Below, in pieces: positions 54,232 through 64,000 of a stretch of DNA of 64,000 nucleotides (positions are counted from its first letter, which is position 1; each line of letters opens with the position of its first letter). Made by a program: the position numbers and the translations under genes. The notes beneath the pieces were generated by a model. It was given only the letters and a program-made list of their open reading frames with translations. It made no database searches and was not told the DNA's origin. This stretch comes from Epithemia pelagica (lineage: Eukaryota; Bacillariophyta; Bacillariophyceae; Surirellales; Surirellaceae): positions 2,909,744-2,973,743 of the forward strand of contig OX337241.1 of assembly GCA_946965045.2 (NCBI GenBank). The letters run 5' to 3'.

Positions 54232-55461
54232 ATGACTCTGAAAGAACAAGCATGGCAGTCGGGCCTTTTCCTTTCAGACGAGACAGCAGAATGGAATGAA
54301 AACGATTGGCCTCCTCTTCAGGGTGGATGGCGTTATCTTCATGCTACGGTCGCACTCGATCATCTCGACAAGGAACTCCACAACGACAACAACAAGGCAC
54401 AAATTGTTGTCGTGTTGGGAGGAATTCAACAACGCCGAGGCTATGTGAATTCTATTCTTTTATTGAATCTGGCAGACCCAGACAAGCAATGGCGAGAAGG
54501 GCCACCCATGAACCAGAAACGTGCTGGACATGGCGCTGTTGTGTGCAACGGAGCCGTCTACGCCATGGGAGGTCGCACAGGAGGATACCGTGATGGAGCA
54601 AATTTGGACTGCATCGAACAAATTGATGCCAACGATCTATTACAATCATCTTTAACAACAACCAGCATCACACATGAAAGCCATTATAGAACATTGACAT
54701 GTCATTTATCAACGGGCCGATGTGGATGTTGTGCTGTTGTGGTCCAAAACCGATATATCGTTGTAGTGGGTGGCTACAACGGTCGTTATTTGCCGTCGGT
54801 GGATATTATAGATACCAGCAATGACACTGTCACTGCAGGACCAAGCATGACTGTTCCACGACAATGGTGTGCCAGTGCGGTCATTGGCCACCGCATCTTT
54901 GTCGTTGGAGGCCATGGCGAGCATGGTTTTCTTGACACTGTGGAATATTTGGACTGTGCAACACCGTGTGACAATCATGAGACAAAAAAGGAAACTGGTT
55001 CGACATTCATTTCCTTCTCGACCACTTGGATCACTCATTCCGAGTTGAGGCTTTCCAATGCACAAAGTTCTTGTGCAATGGTTGCCGTTGGATCTTGTCT
55101 GGTGGTGGCGGGTGGACAAGGCCATTCAACCGTGGAAGTCTTGGATACGCGCCGCAACCGCGTTTGGAATCTCCCACCATTGGATAATCACCGCGACGAC
55201 TGCAGTCTAGTGACTGTTGCCAATCAAGTTGCCGTGATAAGTGGCTGGGGAAGTCCTACCTGTGCGACATTACCACTACTGGACAAGCATACGTGGTGTT
55301 TTCAACGACTCTTTAACCAGCAGTTCAACATATGGTGTCTATTTCGGGAAGGAAGGAATATCCAACATGCTGATAATTCGCCTTTCCCCACCTGGACATC
55401 AGATCGTAAACGAGCAAGGCCCCACACGCACCGTGGTGATGAATGGAAGGATGGAACTTGA
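54232..55461 (+). CDS. Kelch-repeat protein K3
   Basis: 409 residues from ATG 54232 (MTLKEQAWQSGLFLSDET); the frame is open to 54187 but without ATG. Blades are visible at VVVLGGIQQRRGYVNSIL, GAVYAMGGRTGGYRDGAN, RYIVVVGGYNGRYLPSVD, HRIFVVGGHGEHGFLDTVE, SCLVVAGGQGHSTVEVLD and VAVISGWGSPTCATLPLLD. The C-terminus (DKHTWCFQRLFNQQF, HTHRGDEWKDGT) groups with K1, and the N-terminus with K2. This is the tandem-duplicate partner of K1: the gene and its 3' spacer lie about 9.5 kb downstream of K1. No other domain seen; function unknown. Confidence 0.87.
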   Translation: MTLKEQAWQSGLFLSDETAEWNENDWPPLQGGWRYLHATVALDHLDKELHNDNNKAQIVVVLGGIQQRRGYVNSILLLNLADPDKQWREGPPMNQKRAGHGAVVCNGAVYAMGGRTGGYRDGANLDCIEQIDANDLLQSSLTTTSITHESHYRTLTCHLSTGRCGCCAVVVQNRYIVVVGGYNGRYLPSVDIIDTSNDTVTAGPSMTVPRQWCASAVIGHRIFVVGGHGEHGFLDTVEYLDCATPCDNHETKKETGSTFISFSTTWITHSELRLSNAQSSCAMVAVGSCLVVAGGQGHSTVEVLDTRRNRVWNLPPLDNHRDDCSLVTVANQVAVISGWGSPTCATLPLLDKHTWCFQRLFNQQFNIWCLFREGRNIQHADNSPFPTWTSDRKRARPHTHRGDEWKDGT

Positions 55462-58363
55462 AATTTGCAACACATTGCATATATGTGCTATTAACATTAG
55501 CGGAACTAAAACATTATCATTTTATTCTCAAACAGTTGTTGTATTGTTTTCTTCATGGCATTGCGAACTTTAGAGATATCATGTACACCCTTGTACTAGT
55601 AGAAAACGAAAGTTACACCATCCGGCATGACACCGCAAACAGGAGTGGAGCAAGGCCTTGGGTAAAGATGCCCATGGTACCATGCCTCTCTGCTCGTGAA
55701 TGAGTCAAGATACCTTGCTGTGGAAGATTATGGTTTCGTGCCTGAAACACTAAGCGCAGCGACTCGTTTGGACGGTCGTCTTCGTTCCGACCATGCGTTC
55801 AATTGTGGGTTCCGGTCCTTTGATGGCGCATGCCTGCGTGAGAGGACAGTACCCCGTCTCTCGATGCTTGTGGGTTCGGGTGACAGGGCATTTGCGAATC
55901 ATCCTTTGGAATTTGTGACACCGTCGTGTGTTCGATATTTTCACCAATACAGCAACTGTACTTTATCATGAGGTCAGCAATTTGCTTGCGTCAAACCAGC
56001 AATCAGTCTCTCCGAAGTGGCTCGTTGACAGTCCACGTGGATCCACAAGAACAATCGCAGTGTGCAAAGTTATGTCTTGCCCCTCAATGCCAGTTCCGCC
56101 GAAACCTTGTTGCACGATTACAACACTGTCGATCAGCAGTGTTGGACATTGACCACTACATCGTTTGTGCCTCCTACAACACCCACACAACCACCACACG
56201 CGCCGATCATGTCTTGGCTGTCGTCTAACAGCAGTGTTGGACCTCGGTGACTACCACAGTTGATTCTCGTACCAAACTCAGCAGTACCAACAACAAAACC
56301 ACGACCACAAATGGCGCCGATCATGTCCTGGCTGTAGTCTACTAGAACTTGTTGTTGTTGTTGTTGTTCTTTTTCTTCTTCGTTGAATTCTGGTTCGTGT
56401 TGCTGCCTTGTCGTTCCACACCAACACCCAGCTTGAATCTTTGTATGTAGACTTGAAAGGGCGATGCGACCCTTTCCCAGAATTATTTCTTCACTCTTCA
56501 CTACTCCAATCGGGCGCGTCGGAAGGGAGTTGAATAGCGTTCCGTACCCAAATCCCCGTCACCGTGGTCCGACTTTGAGCATTCGTTGCAAACATGATAG
56601 CTGTCGTTATATCCTGCACTCTTTTGTCTTGGTTGAGGATCATCCTGGATGCAAGTTGTATGCCATTCGCTGTCAAGCTAGATACTTTTTTGAGCCTCCA
56701 CATTTTTATGTACCTCCAATGGGGCGACTTTGTGATCGATTCAGCAGGTCCTCATGGTATCATGTCGAGAAAGGGTCCACATAATTGGCGACCAGACTGC
56801 CATGCGGTGCCACAACACAAAGAGATTTGCGTGGTCTTGCTGTTGGGGTTGATACTGATCCACTAATAGTCGGTCAATACTGGAGGAGGATTTTCGTTCC
56901 ACGAAAGACATGTGGATGAGGAAGCATACCATCGTCCTAGTGCTCTTGTTGTTGTTGTTGTTGTTGTTTGTTGCACTTGACCTCCTGTTGCGAATCGAAA
57001 GCCAAGGTACGATTTCTAGCTTGTTGCGATGAAAGTTGTCGTTGAGTATGTTCATCTTGCTAGAGTCTTCTTTAGAGTCTTTCTCGACGGGAGATGTGAG
57101 AGCAAATCACAGCAGAAAACGCTGCCAGAAGGCGCGAAAACGACGGCGACAGACACATTGTGGATTGTGGTATCTTTTCTTGTCGTTCGTTTCAATATGA
57201 ATATTCCCCCAAACTGATGTGGAGTCCTCCTCCCCCAAAATCTTGAGTCCCTTCCAGATCTTGGTCGCGGAATGAGGACAGGAATGGCTCGCAGGCGCGC
57301 CGACCGAGACGAACCCTGTCACTCTATCTCACAGGCGCGCCGACCGAGACGAGCAGTTCCACTCTTTCCTCTATTCGAAAAAGGAGAGGACAATTGACAA
57401 TTGCTCTCGTCGCCAAGACGACCACTCTACAATAGAACCTACTGCCACACTCCATGGGAAACCATGGAATCGTTCGTTACGAGCAATTTATGAGACTCTG
57501 CCAGTGACGAGACATGTACTTCTCTTCTTCCTTTTCTTGGTGAAAGACTACGAAGATTGTCGCAAGGAAAAAGACCAACCATATAAAGGCGCTTCGAATA
57601 AAATGGAACAAGGGAGAACAACAACGACCATTCCACAAAAGCGGTAGCACCGAGGATGCAGAAACGTTGACGATGCGTCATTCCTCATCCACAAAACTCC
57701 CTCTGCAAGCTTGTCTGCCTCCAGGGTGCTGCCCAAGACCCACATTGATGCTGGTGGTGTACAATCGTTGTTGGTGAGACTCTCTCGATCATCCAAGTGA
57801 CCCCTCCAGTTGTCATCTTCCCAAAAACTCCTAACGCTACATAAGCAACAAGAAAAGAACCCGAGCGACCCACCATGGGCCAATGCAAACATGGTGATAG
57901 CGAGTCCTCTTCTGATTTACCGCATTCATCCTCAGAAAGATCAGCAATGATGGGTACATGGAATCTCGTGTTTCGTGTAAACAACATCACCATCCCATGG
58001 GTCCCTCTGTAAGAAGAGTAGTTGTGGTTATTGAAAGCAGAGGCTCGACAACTAAGATTGCAAAGAGATCCTCTAGTCACGAGCGCCCACGAAGAACGAA
58101 GAATCTATGGATGCAAAACACAGGGATAGAGAGAAATAGATCGGAGCCATATACATACCAGTGGTTCTGTGTCGTTAATTTCGGTATCCAAAAACTTCTC
58201 CGAAAAGAATGCGTGATCTGTGACAAGAACAGTCACGATATTTCTCTATCCATCGATTTCGGCAAGTCAGTCGTGCTTCCAGTCCGCACCTATCAGAATC
58301 ACAGGAGCAAAGCAAACCTGTCCCGATCCTCATAAATTCTGCAGTTAGTATTTTGGAACAACC
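55462..58363. repeat. Spacer downstream of K3, second copy of the segmental duplication
   Basis: Matches 45960-48849 over nearly its whole length, with an identical block at about 56501-57175. The GGCGCGCC-containing direct repeat is kept (57294 and 57330). It ends in the same promoter that precedes K2 in the first copy, but here the next gene is PLD-like. No supported gene inside. Confidence 0.8.
58326..58345 (+). promoter_or_regulatory. Shared upstream element before the PLD-like gene
   Basis: ATCCTCATAAATTCTGCAGT followed by TAGTATTTTGGAACAACC lies 19-38 bp before ATG 58364. The K2 promoter reads GTCCTCATAAATTTGCTGCT and then AATATTTTGGAGCA. The resemblance continues upstream, so the PLD-like gene has a kelch-type promoter. 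Confidence 0.6.
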
Positions 58364-59134
58364 ATGAATGACTCGAATTTGGAACTAAACACCTCTCACT
58401 GGGAATACAACGCTCAGTACGAATGTCAAGGACAGAGCGGAACGGTGTGGGCAGGAGACGACCATTTTGTGGATCAGTCATGGCTGCTAGGCGACGGCAA
58501 ACAGAGTGGTGAGATGGCTGTTACCAATGATCGCCCGACCATACTTTATACATGCATCCGCCACCCCTCTGGCCCAAACGCAGGCAAGTCGATAGCCCAT
58601 GAGAACCATCCTTTTGTGGCGCTCGTTTATTTGCTCGCCGCGGAAGAGCCGAATTCTGAAGTATTTCTATCAGCGCCATTCTTATCGGACTTTGCTGTGA
58701 TATATCAGCTCTGTCATTATGCGATGCCGACAGCTTCAAATCTAAAGATATTCATTGTTCTGGGACCATCTCCCTGGAATATTGAAAGTCTGCAGAATTT
58801 TGTCGGCACGTATGAAAATCGGCGCGTCGCTGTGGCTCGCCTCCGTATCAAGTTGTACGGCAAAGATTCGGAATTTTTCCATTCCAAAGCGGTTGTTACC
58901 AGTGCTGGAGCTATGGTTGGATCTTACAACTATACCCAAGCTTCTCGGTTGAAACACTACGAGCATGCTGTCTTATTTGATCCATCCTTCCTCCAGTACC
59001 AAGGCTTGCGAACCGAGCTCAGCCAGTTCTGGGATTCTTTGGATGTATCGGAGGTCAGCATTCCGAAAATGGATGAGCCACAGCAACAGAAAGCCGTTAG
59101 CAACCCATACAAGAAGAAGAAAGTGCAGAAGTAA
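58364..59134 (+). CDS. Phospholipase-D-like protein with a single HKD-type motif
   Basis: 256 residues from ATG 58364. The C-terminal half contains EFFHSKAVVTSAGAMVGSYN, then YTQASRLKHYEHAVLF: the His and Lys of an HxK motif (His173, Lys175), GS and Asn, followed by the acidic strand typical of PLD-family nucleases such as PLD6/Nuc and bacterial single-domain PLDs. The usual Asp seven residues after the His is Ser, so activity is uncertain. Upstream, NSEVFLSAPFLSDFAVIYQL and NLKIFIVLGPSPWNIESLQN fit the alpha/beta fold of the superfamily. Only one motif is present, so catalysis would need a dimer. The C-terminus is very basic (NPYKKKKVQK), suggesting nuclear or nucleic-acid binding. No signal peptide. 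It lies in an insert inside the kelch cluster. Confidence 0.7.
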   Translation: MNDSNLELNTSHWEYNAQYECQGQSGTVWAGDDHFVDQSWLLGDGKQSGEMAVTNDRPTILYTCIRHPSGPNAGKSIAHENHPFVALVYLLAAEEPNSEVFLSAPFLSDFAVIYQLCHYAMPTASNLKIFIVLGPSPWNIESLQNFVGTYENRRVAVARLRIKLYGKDSEFFHSKAVVTSAGAMVGSYNYTQASRLKHYEHAVLFDPSFLQYQGLRTELSQFWDSLDVSEVSIPKMDEPQQQKAVSNPYKKKKVQK

Positions 59135-61164
59135 AGATCTTCTTGAGTTTGATAATCCCTGATTTCTGCGGATTTAAGCCGCGTATTGTATTCGAGCAGG
59201 TGACCTAGTTTCCAAACTGCACCACGGCACACTCGTCGACTATACAGGTTTTGGGAACAATTGCAGTTGCCGATTGTCCTAAAATAGGTTGCGGCTTTCG
59301 CTCGTCTCAACTAGGAAGAATTAAATATCGTGGTTCAAAGTAGTGTACCATAAAGTAACAAACAAAGACAGCATGTTGCTCTCTTTATGTGAATGGGCAC
59401 AGGGTGTCATTCTCGACAGTTACTGAATGGTTTGAGTTCAGGGGACCTGTCATGATCCGGATTACCCAGATAGAAGATCTTGGCTCTCGGCAGCCCATGT
59501 TTTTGGGCAAAGAGAACAAGTCGTAAGACGGACTGATGGAGAGCATCTTGTGCACAAGTTTCGGGTAGAACGGCCACCAAACTTCCCTCAGACTACTGGG
59601 ACAGTAGTGCTCATCGACACTCCTTTGTGAATCCAAAATTCTGTTCTCGTGGCCGCAGATCCCCACCTATGACAATGACACGGTATGGTTGTGGAGTACA
59701 ACACCCAAAGGTTGGACGAGTAAGACTTGTTTCCAAGAGAGACTGCGCGGATTCGGACCAAGGCTTGGTGTAATCGTGAAGCAGAAAGCACACTTGCGTC
59801 ACGTTGACTGAAGAAAAGTATTCTGATTGCCGTCGTTGCATAGACAAGGAGATTGCTTAGATCTTGTCGGGTGCTGTCAAACTATGGACCAAGCTCCAGG
59901 CCAATAAACACCAGAGAATCGATCGAGCCACGCTCAAACTGCAATGTTGCCGCCGCTGCAGCTGCTACCAGGCTTGGATTCACAGTCGATATCCATGTTC
60001 GCGATCGGTGTTTCATGTCACAGAACACACTGGCATTGGACAAGGCCACTCTGTGATTGTCTTGTTCCTGTTCTTGCCGTTGTACTACCACCTCTGTTTC
60101 AGAAATTGCGGAACTGGATGTTTTTGGAATAGACCCACAGGAATGCAACTCCCGAATCTGTCAGTCACATCCTGCAATTTCCAACGGCCTCTTTTGTTGC
60201 AACGGTGTATTTTCGTCATTAGTGGTTTGACACCGGCAATTTGACATATCCTGACACACAAAACTCTTGTACGTTATCGACGCCAGGTGCATCGAAGCGA
60301 CGACTCATCCGGTCTAGTTTTTTCCTTCTTGAACTCTTGTGGTTTTCAATCGAGATGACAACATCACCCATTGACAAATGTAGCACCGGTCCTGACACCC
60401 ACCATTGGCGAACGGAGGCCCTTGAGCCCGTGCGATATGCGTCTGCCACAATCATTGGACGACATGCGCGAGCATTACTGACAACCGGCCAAGACGGCAC
60501 GACACGGATTTGGCTCTCCCATAAAGATGATGATTGATGGAGTCGGTATCAATAATGACATAAGGGACCAACCTTTGCGGTCCAACCACAGCCACGTGAC
60601 ATTCTCGAAAGCGGTCCAAAGAAGACGAATGCAGGCATCTGCTGTTAATGCAACACGGGAAGCGCGTCACAATGGGTTCCTTCTGGTCCATCATGTCGTG
60701 GCCTTGCTTCCTTCACTATATACCCGATGCATTCAAATCATTGGATCAAGAGTCAAGAGAGGACCACTCTCTCTGTTGTTGCTGTCGTTGTGAACAGACT
60801 GTATAGGACCAAGGAAAGAATGGTGTTCCACGAATGGCGTGGGACGAGATGACTTGGAAATTAGGGATTGTCGATCTGTGGATGTTGAATTACCAATCTG
60901 TGGACCAATGTATCATTCAAAAGGACCTCTTCATCACTATATTTGGTATCTCTCGCTCTCCCTTGTTTTGTGTCGTATCATATTAATGCAGCACAAAAGA
61001 TACTTTTGGGGGCTTGTCATGAAATCTATGTGCGATTGATTCCCTTCACCATCGTACGCAGGACAGGCACAACTTTCCTACTCTCTCTCTCCTCTACACG
61101 CAACAAAGCTCGCTGTCATTTCTCGTCGACGTTGTAACAGACGTCGTTGTAAAGCGCCGTGACC
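59135..61164. other. Region between the PLD-like gene and K4, with broken minus-strand coding sequence
   Basis: On the minus strand, protein-like stretches occur at 60148-59882 (RSRTWISTVNPSLVAAAAAA, then LQFERGSIDSLVFIGLELGP), 59847-59611 (CFLLHDYTKPWSESAQSLLE, then PYRVIVIGGDLRPREQNFGF) and 59585-59410 (LVAVLPETCAQDALHQSVLR, then AQKHGLPRAKIFYLGNPDHD). Two in-frame stops lie within about 20 codons near 59610. It reads as one decayed gene of unknown family. The unit has no counterpart in the first kelch duplicate. Confidence 0.35.
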
Positions 61165-62382
61165 ATGACAACGACACTGCAAAAGCAAGCATGGCAGTCG
61201 GGCCTTGTCCTGTTAGACGATGAGACACCGGAATGGAATTTCGAGGACTGGCCTTCTCTTGAGGGAGAAGGGCGTTATCGTCATGCTTCGGTCGTACTGA
61301 ATCATACCGATAACAACCAAGAACAAACCGTCGTCGTGTTGGGTGGATATCGAACAGGTCAAGGCGAGCTAGATTCCATTCTTGTATTAAACTTGGCAGA
61401 ATCAAACAAGCAGTGGCGCGAAGGGCCACGCATGAACCAGAAACGTGATGGACATGCCGCTGTTGTGTGCAATGGAGGCATTTACGTGATGGGAGGAGAC
61501 AATGGAGGTTCAGATTTGAATTGCATGGAACGAATCGACGCCAATGATTTGCTTCGATCATCTTTGACAACCACCACCACGCATGAGAGCAGTTGGACGG
61601 CATTGACATGTCGCTTATCAACGCATCGATTTGGATGTTGTGCTGTTGCGGTTCACAACCGATACATCGTTGTAATGGGTGGCCATAACAACGATGGTTA
61701 TTCGTCGTCGGTGGATATTATTGATACCAGCAACCACACTGTCATTGAGGGACCATCCATGACTGTTCCACGACAACTTTGTGGCAGTGCGGTGATTGGC
61801 CACCGCATCTTTGTCGTTGGAGGTTGGAACGACAATGGCCATCTTGACTCGGTGGAGTATTTGGACTATGCAACACCCCTTGACAGTGATGGGACAAAAA
61901 AGGAGACTGGCTCGACATTCATTTCTTTCTCGTCCACTTGGATCACTCATCCTGATTTGGTGCTTTCCAACCCTAGAGATTCTTGTGCAATGGTTGCCGT
62001 GGGATCTTGTCTGGTGGTGGCAGGAGAACGAGGCAATCCAACCATTGATGTCTTGGATACGAACCGCAACCGCGTGTGGAATCTCTCACCATTCGGAAAT
62101 GACCACAATCGCCGCGAAGGATGCAGTATGGTGACTGTTGCCAATCAAGTTGCCGTGATTGGTGGATGGCGCAATCCTACCTGTGTGACATTGCCACTTA
62201 TGGATAGGAATTCGTGGTGTTTTCGTCGACTTTGTGAGCAGCAATCGAACGGATGGTATCATTCTCTTAAAGGAATAGGTATCCGAGATGCTGATATCTC
62301 ACCCTTCTTGACATTGGCATCAGCACGTCAACGCGCAAGGTCCAATACTCAAAGTGGTGATGAAGGGGCCGATGAAGCCTAG
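61165..62382 (+). CDS. Kelch-repeat protein K4
   Basis: 405 residues from ATG 61165 (MTTTLQKQAWQSGLVLLDDE); the frame extends to 61159 only by a GTG. Blades are visible at VVVLGGYRTGQGELDSIL, GGIYVMGGDNGGSDLN, RYIVVMGGHNNDGYSSSVD, HRIFVVGGWNDNGHLDSVE, SCLVVAGERGNPTIDVLD and VAVIGGWRNPTCVTLPLMD. The N-terminus resembles K1 (GLVLL.ETPEWNFEDW) and the C-terminus K2. Unlike K1-K3 it lacks the TCCTCATAAAT element before its start, and similarity to K2 begins right at the start codon. It probably has a new promoter after insertion of the PLD-bearing segment. Function unknown. Confidence 0.87.
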   Translation: MTTTLQKQAWQSGLVLLDDETPEWNFEDWPSLEGEGRYRHASVVLNHTDNNQEQTVVVLGGYRTGQGELDSILVLNLAESNKQWREGPRMNQKRDGHAAVVCNGGIYVMGGDNGGSDLNCMERIDANDLLRSSLTTTTTHESSWTALTCRLSTHRFGCCAVAVHNRYIVVMGGHNNDGYSSSVDIIDTSNHTVIEGPSMTVPRQLCGSAVIGHRIFVVGGWNDNGHLDSVEYLDYATPLDSDGTKKETGSTFISFSSTWITHPDLVLSNPRDSCAMVAVGSCLVVAGERGNPTIDVLDTNRNRVWNLSPFGNDHNRREGCSMVTVANQVAVIGGWRNPTCVTLPLMDRNSWCFRRLCEQQSNGWYHSLKGIGIRDADISPFLTLASARQRARSNTQSGDEGADEA

Positions 62383-64000
62383 CCGTTTATTTCTCGAGTG
62401 GTTGACTTGTTTTCTACATTCGATTGCAATACTACAACCTAGTAGGTAGTTACTCAAAAGTAGAAAGAACATGTTGCAAGATAGAAGGTGCTTGCTTGAT
62501 GTCAAAGCTGTGGAAAGAAGGACCAAATTTTTTTGTCTCTACAAGTGGTAGTGCCACCACCGTGCTTGTGCGGTCGTGAGACTAGAATCTGGGGCTTTGT
62601 GGTGGCATCAGGGCACTTTGTAGGACACAGAGTCACCGTCCATGGATCGGTAGGTATATGGCAGGGACACCGAAATCCGACAGTGGTGCATTCCAGAGAG
62701 GACGAGTTTCGCATCGATCTCGTAGCCAAGGGCAATACGGTTTGTCGCCATTTTGTGTCCACTACGATTGAGTAGTGAAGAGTACTTTTAGTGTTCGTGA
62801 CCGGGCAAATTCAGGCATGTTTTTTTGACATTGTGGTTGCCGTGACTGTCAAGGGTGCGCCATCCTGTCTTTCTTGGCTTGGGATGCTGTAGCTACGACA
62901 CAATTTTGCTGTGGACCACGACCATTGGTGGATCATTTGTTACCATCCAAACAATACTTGAAGAACACCGAGGGAGAGTCTCCGCAGTAATTGGTTGTGA
63001 TATTGGTGGACTTCTTGTCTGGTTTGAGTAAATAAGCATGTGAAGTCCTGGCGGTTCTTGCCGCATCGGCTTGTTCCTCTTGTGGTTGGTTCCTCCTTGT
63101 TGGAGCGACAAATCACTCGACGCGGGAAAGGTAGTGGTGGTGCTACTGTGTCAGTCGTTTCAGTCTGGGGTGCTGGTGGACCGTGTTCCAAAATAACCAA
63201 CTTGTCGTGGTAGTCGTTCTTTGGTCCACACCAATTGCCGATGATCGATCGAGACCAATCATTCACTACTATTGGATATTGCGAGAAGGAGGGCAAAACG
63301 GGATGCCTGTTGTGCATCCGACGATTGTTGTTGTTGTTGTTGTTTCGGTCCTGTTGGTGGATCGGGAATCATGATTTTTCTTTTCTTGTCATGCTCCTTG
63401 ATGAAAGAGCAGGATGGTTGTTCTTGCTGTTGTTGTTTGGGTGTAATTGGTTGTTCTTGTTGTATGTTCTCGTCATCATATCGTAGTACAATCAAGTGAC
63501 TGCATTGTCTTTGCTCTTTTCCTCCACGAACCACATCTGCTCGTGCTCCATGTTTTGGCTTGGTTCATGGTCGTGGTCGATGAATCCGACAAAAGGACGA
63601 AAAGGAGGAGTAACAGCACGACTGGCGAAACCTTGCGGACCCTGTAGTCCGCTTCTCTGATAGTTCTCTTTGGAAATCGAGCATGGTTGGTTGCTTCCTC
63701 GTCGTCATGTGAAGAACGAATCATTGTTGATCGATCAAAGACGGAATGGAACTGTCGTTGAGAAGCAAGGGGAAGCAACCAGTCTCTCGACTGGCACTAC
63801 CAGGTCGACAGTTGTTCAATGGAACTTGCTGTGGGTGCCTCTTGTCGTCTGTTGTTGGTTCAAAAATGCATCCCGGTACCTTATTCTCGCCTTTGGAGGA
63901 ACGGGAAGCAACACTGCAAGAAGCGCCAGAAATGTTCTGGCAATTGGGCTGTCAATCTTGTTCATCCGTTCGTCGGAGCTACTAGCTTCATTTTTGTCAG
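62383..64000. other. Downstream region of K4 with repeat R3; right edge of window
   Basis: Bases 62420-62650 match 50108-50337 after K2 (ATGTTGCAAGATAGAA; GACCAAATTTTT; GGTCGTGAGAC). The repeat R3 lies at 63170-63780. The remaining ORFs are short and not shared with R1 or R2. No supported gene reaches the right edge. Confidence 0.45.

Noticed and set aside
57685-58080. 131-codon minus-strand ORF shared with 48214-48507
   Set aside because: No ATG at the start and the two copies end differently; lies in duplicated spacer and promoter sequence.

Overview
This window looks like nuclear DNA of a diatom, probably a raphid pennate. Supporting signs are genes with few, short GT-AG introns (83-170 bp); a lycopene beta-cyclase whose N-terminus has a signal peptide and a Phe at the predicted cleavage site (diatom plastid import style); secreted proteases with long Pro/Ser/Thr tails; a signal-peptide-bearing Lys/Gly/Asp repeat protein resembling biosilica-associated proteins; and stramenopile-type copine and SMG7/EST1 proteins. 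The species cannot be fixed from the sequence alone.

Layout. Positions 1-19.5 kb are a normal gene region: the 3' end of an EF-hand gene, a secreted protein of unknown function, lycopene beta-cyclase, a spliced subtilisin-like protease with a Cys-rich C-terminus (minus strand), an SMG7/EST1-like protein and a spliced copine. A 720-bp TA-flanked element with 28-bp terminal inverted repeats lies between the last two. Positions 19.5-44 kb are accessory DNA full of repeats and broken genes. Intact genes there are a sulfotransferase-like protein, a second subtilisin-like protease, the Lys/Gly/Asp repeat protein, a secreted repeat protein, a small diatom-type protein with one intron, and an ADAM/reprolysin-like metalloprotease. 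Around them lie a subtilase pseudogene that has lost its whole catalytic domain, an inverted fragment of the same subtilase tail, a decayed second copy of the secreted repeat gene, and several tandem duplications, one of them a perfect 2 x 280 bp.

Positions 44.7-64 kb hold four kelch-repeat paralogues (K1-K4, all plus strand). They are best read as a tandem duplication of a unit of about 9.5 kb: K1-spacer-K2-downstream repeat, then K3-spacer-[PLD-like gene]-K4-downstream repeat. In the second unit about 2.8 kb carrying a phospholipase-D-like gene sits exactly between the K2-type promoter and the K4 coding region, so the PLD-like gene appears to use a kelch promoter. Protein comparisons show that the four kelch genes are mosaics of one another, which suggests gene conversion.

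Functional links are limited. LCYB belongs to carotenoid synthesis in the plastid. The three proteases, the secreted repeat protein and the Lys/Gly/Asp repeat protein all carry secretory signals and Pro/Thr-rich or Lys-rich low-complexity regions, as expected for extracellular matrix or cell-wall work, but no shared pathway can be shown from sequence. Many long open frames on the strand opposite real genes are shadows and were left out. Coordinates of spliced genes cover the whole span; exon limits are given in the evidence.
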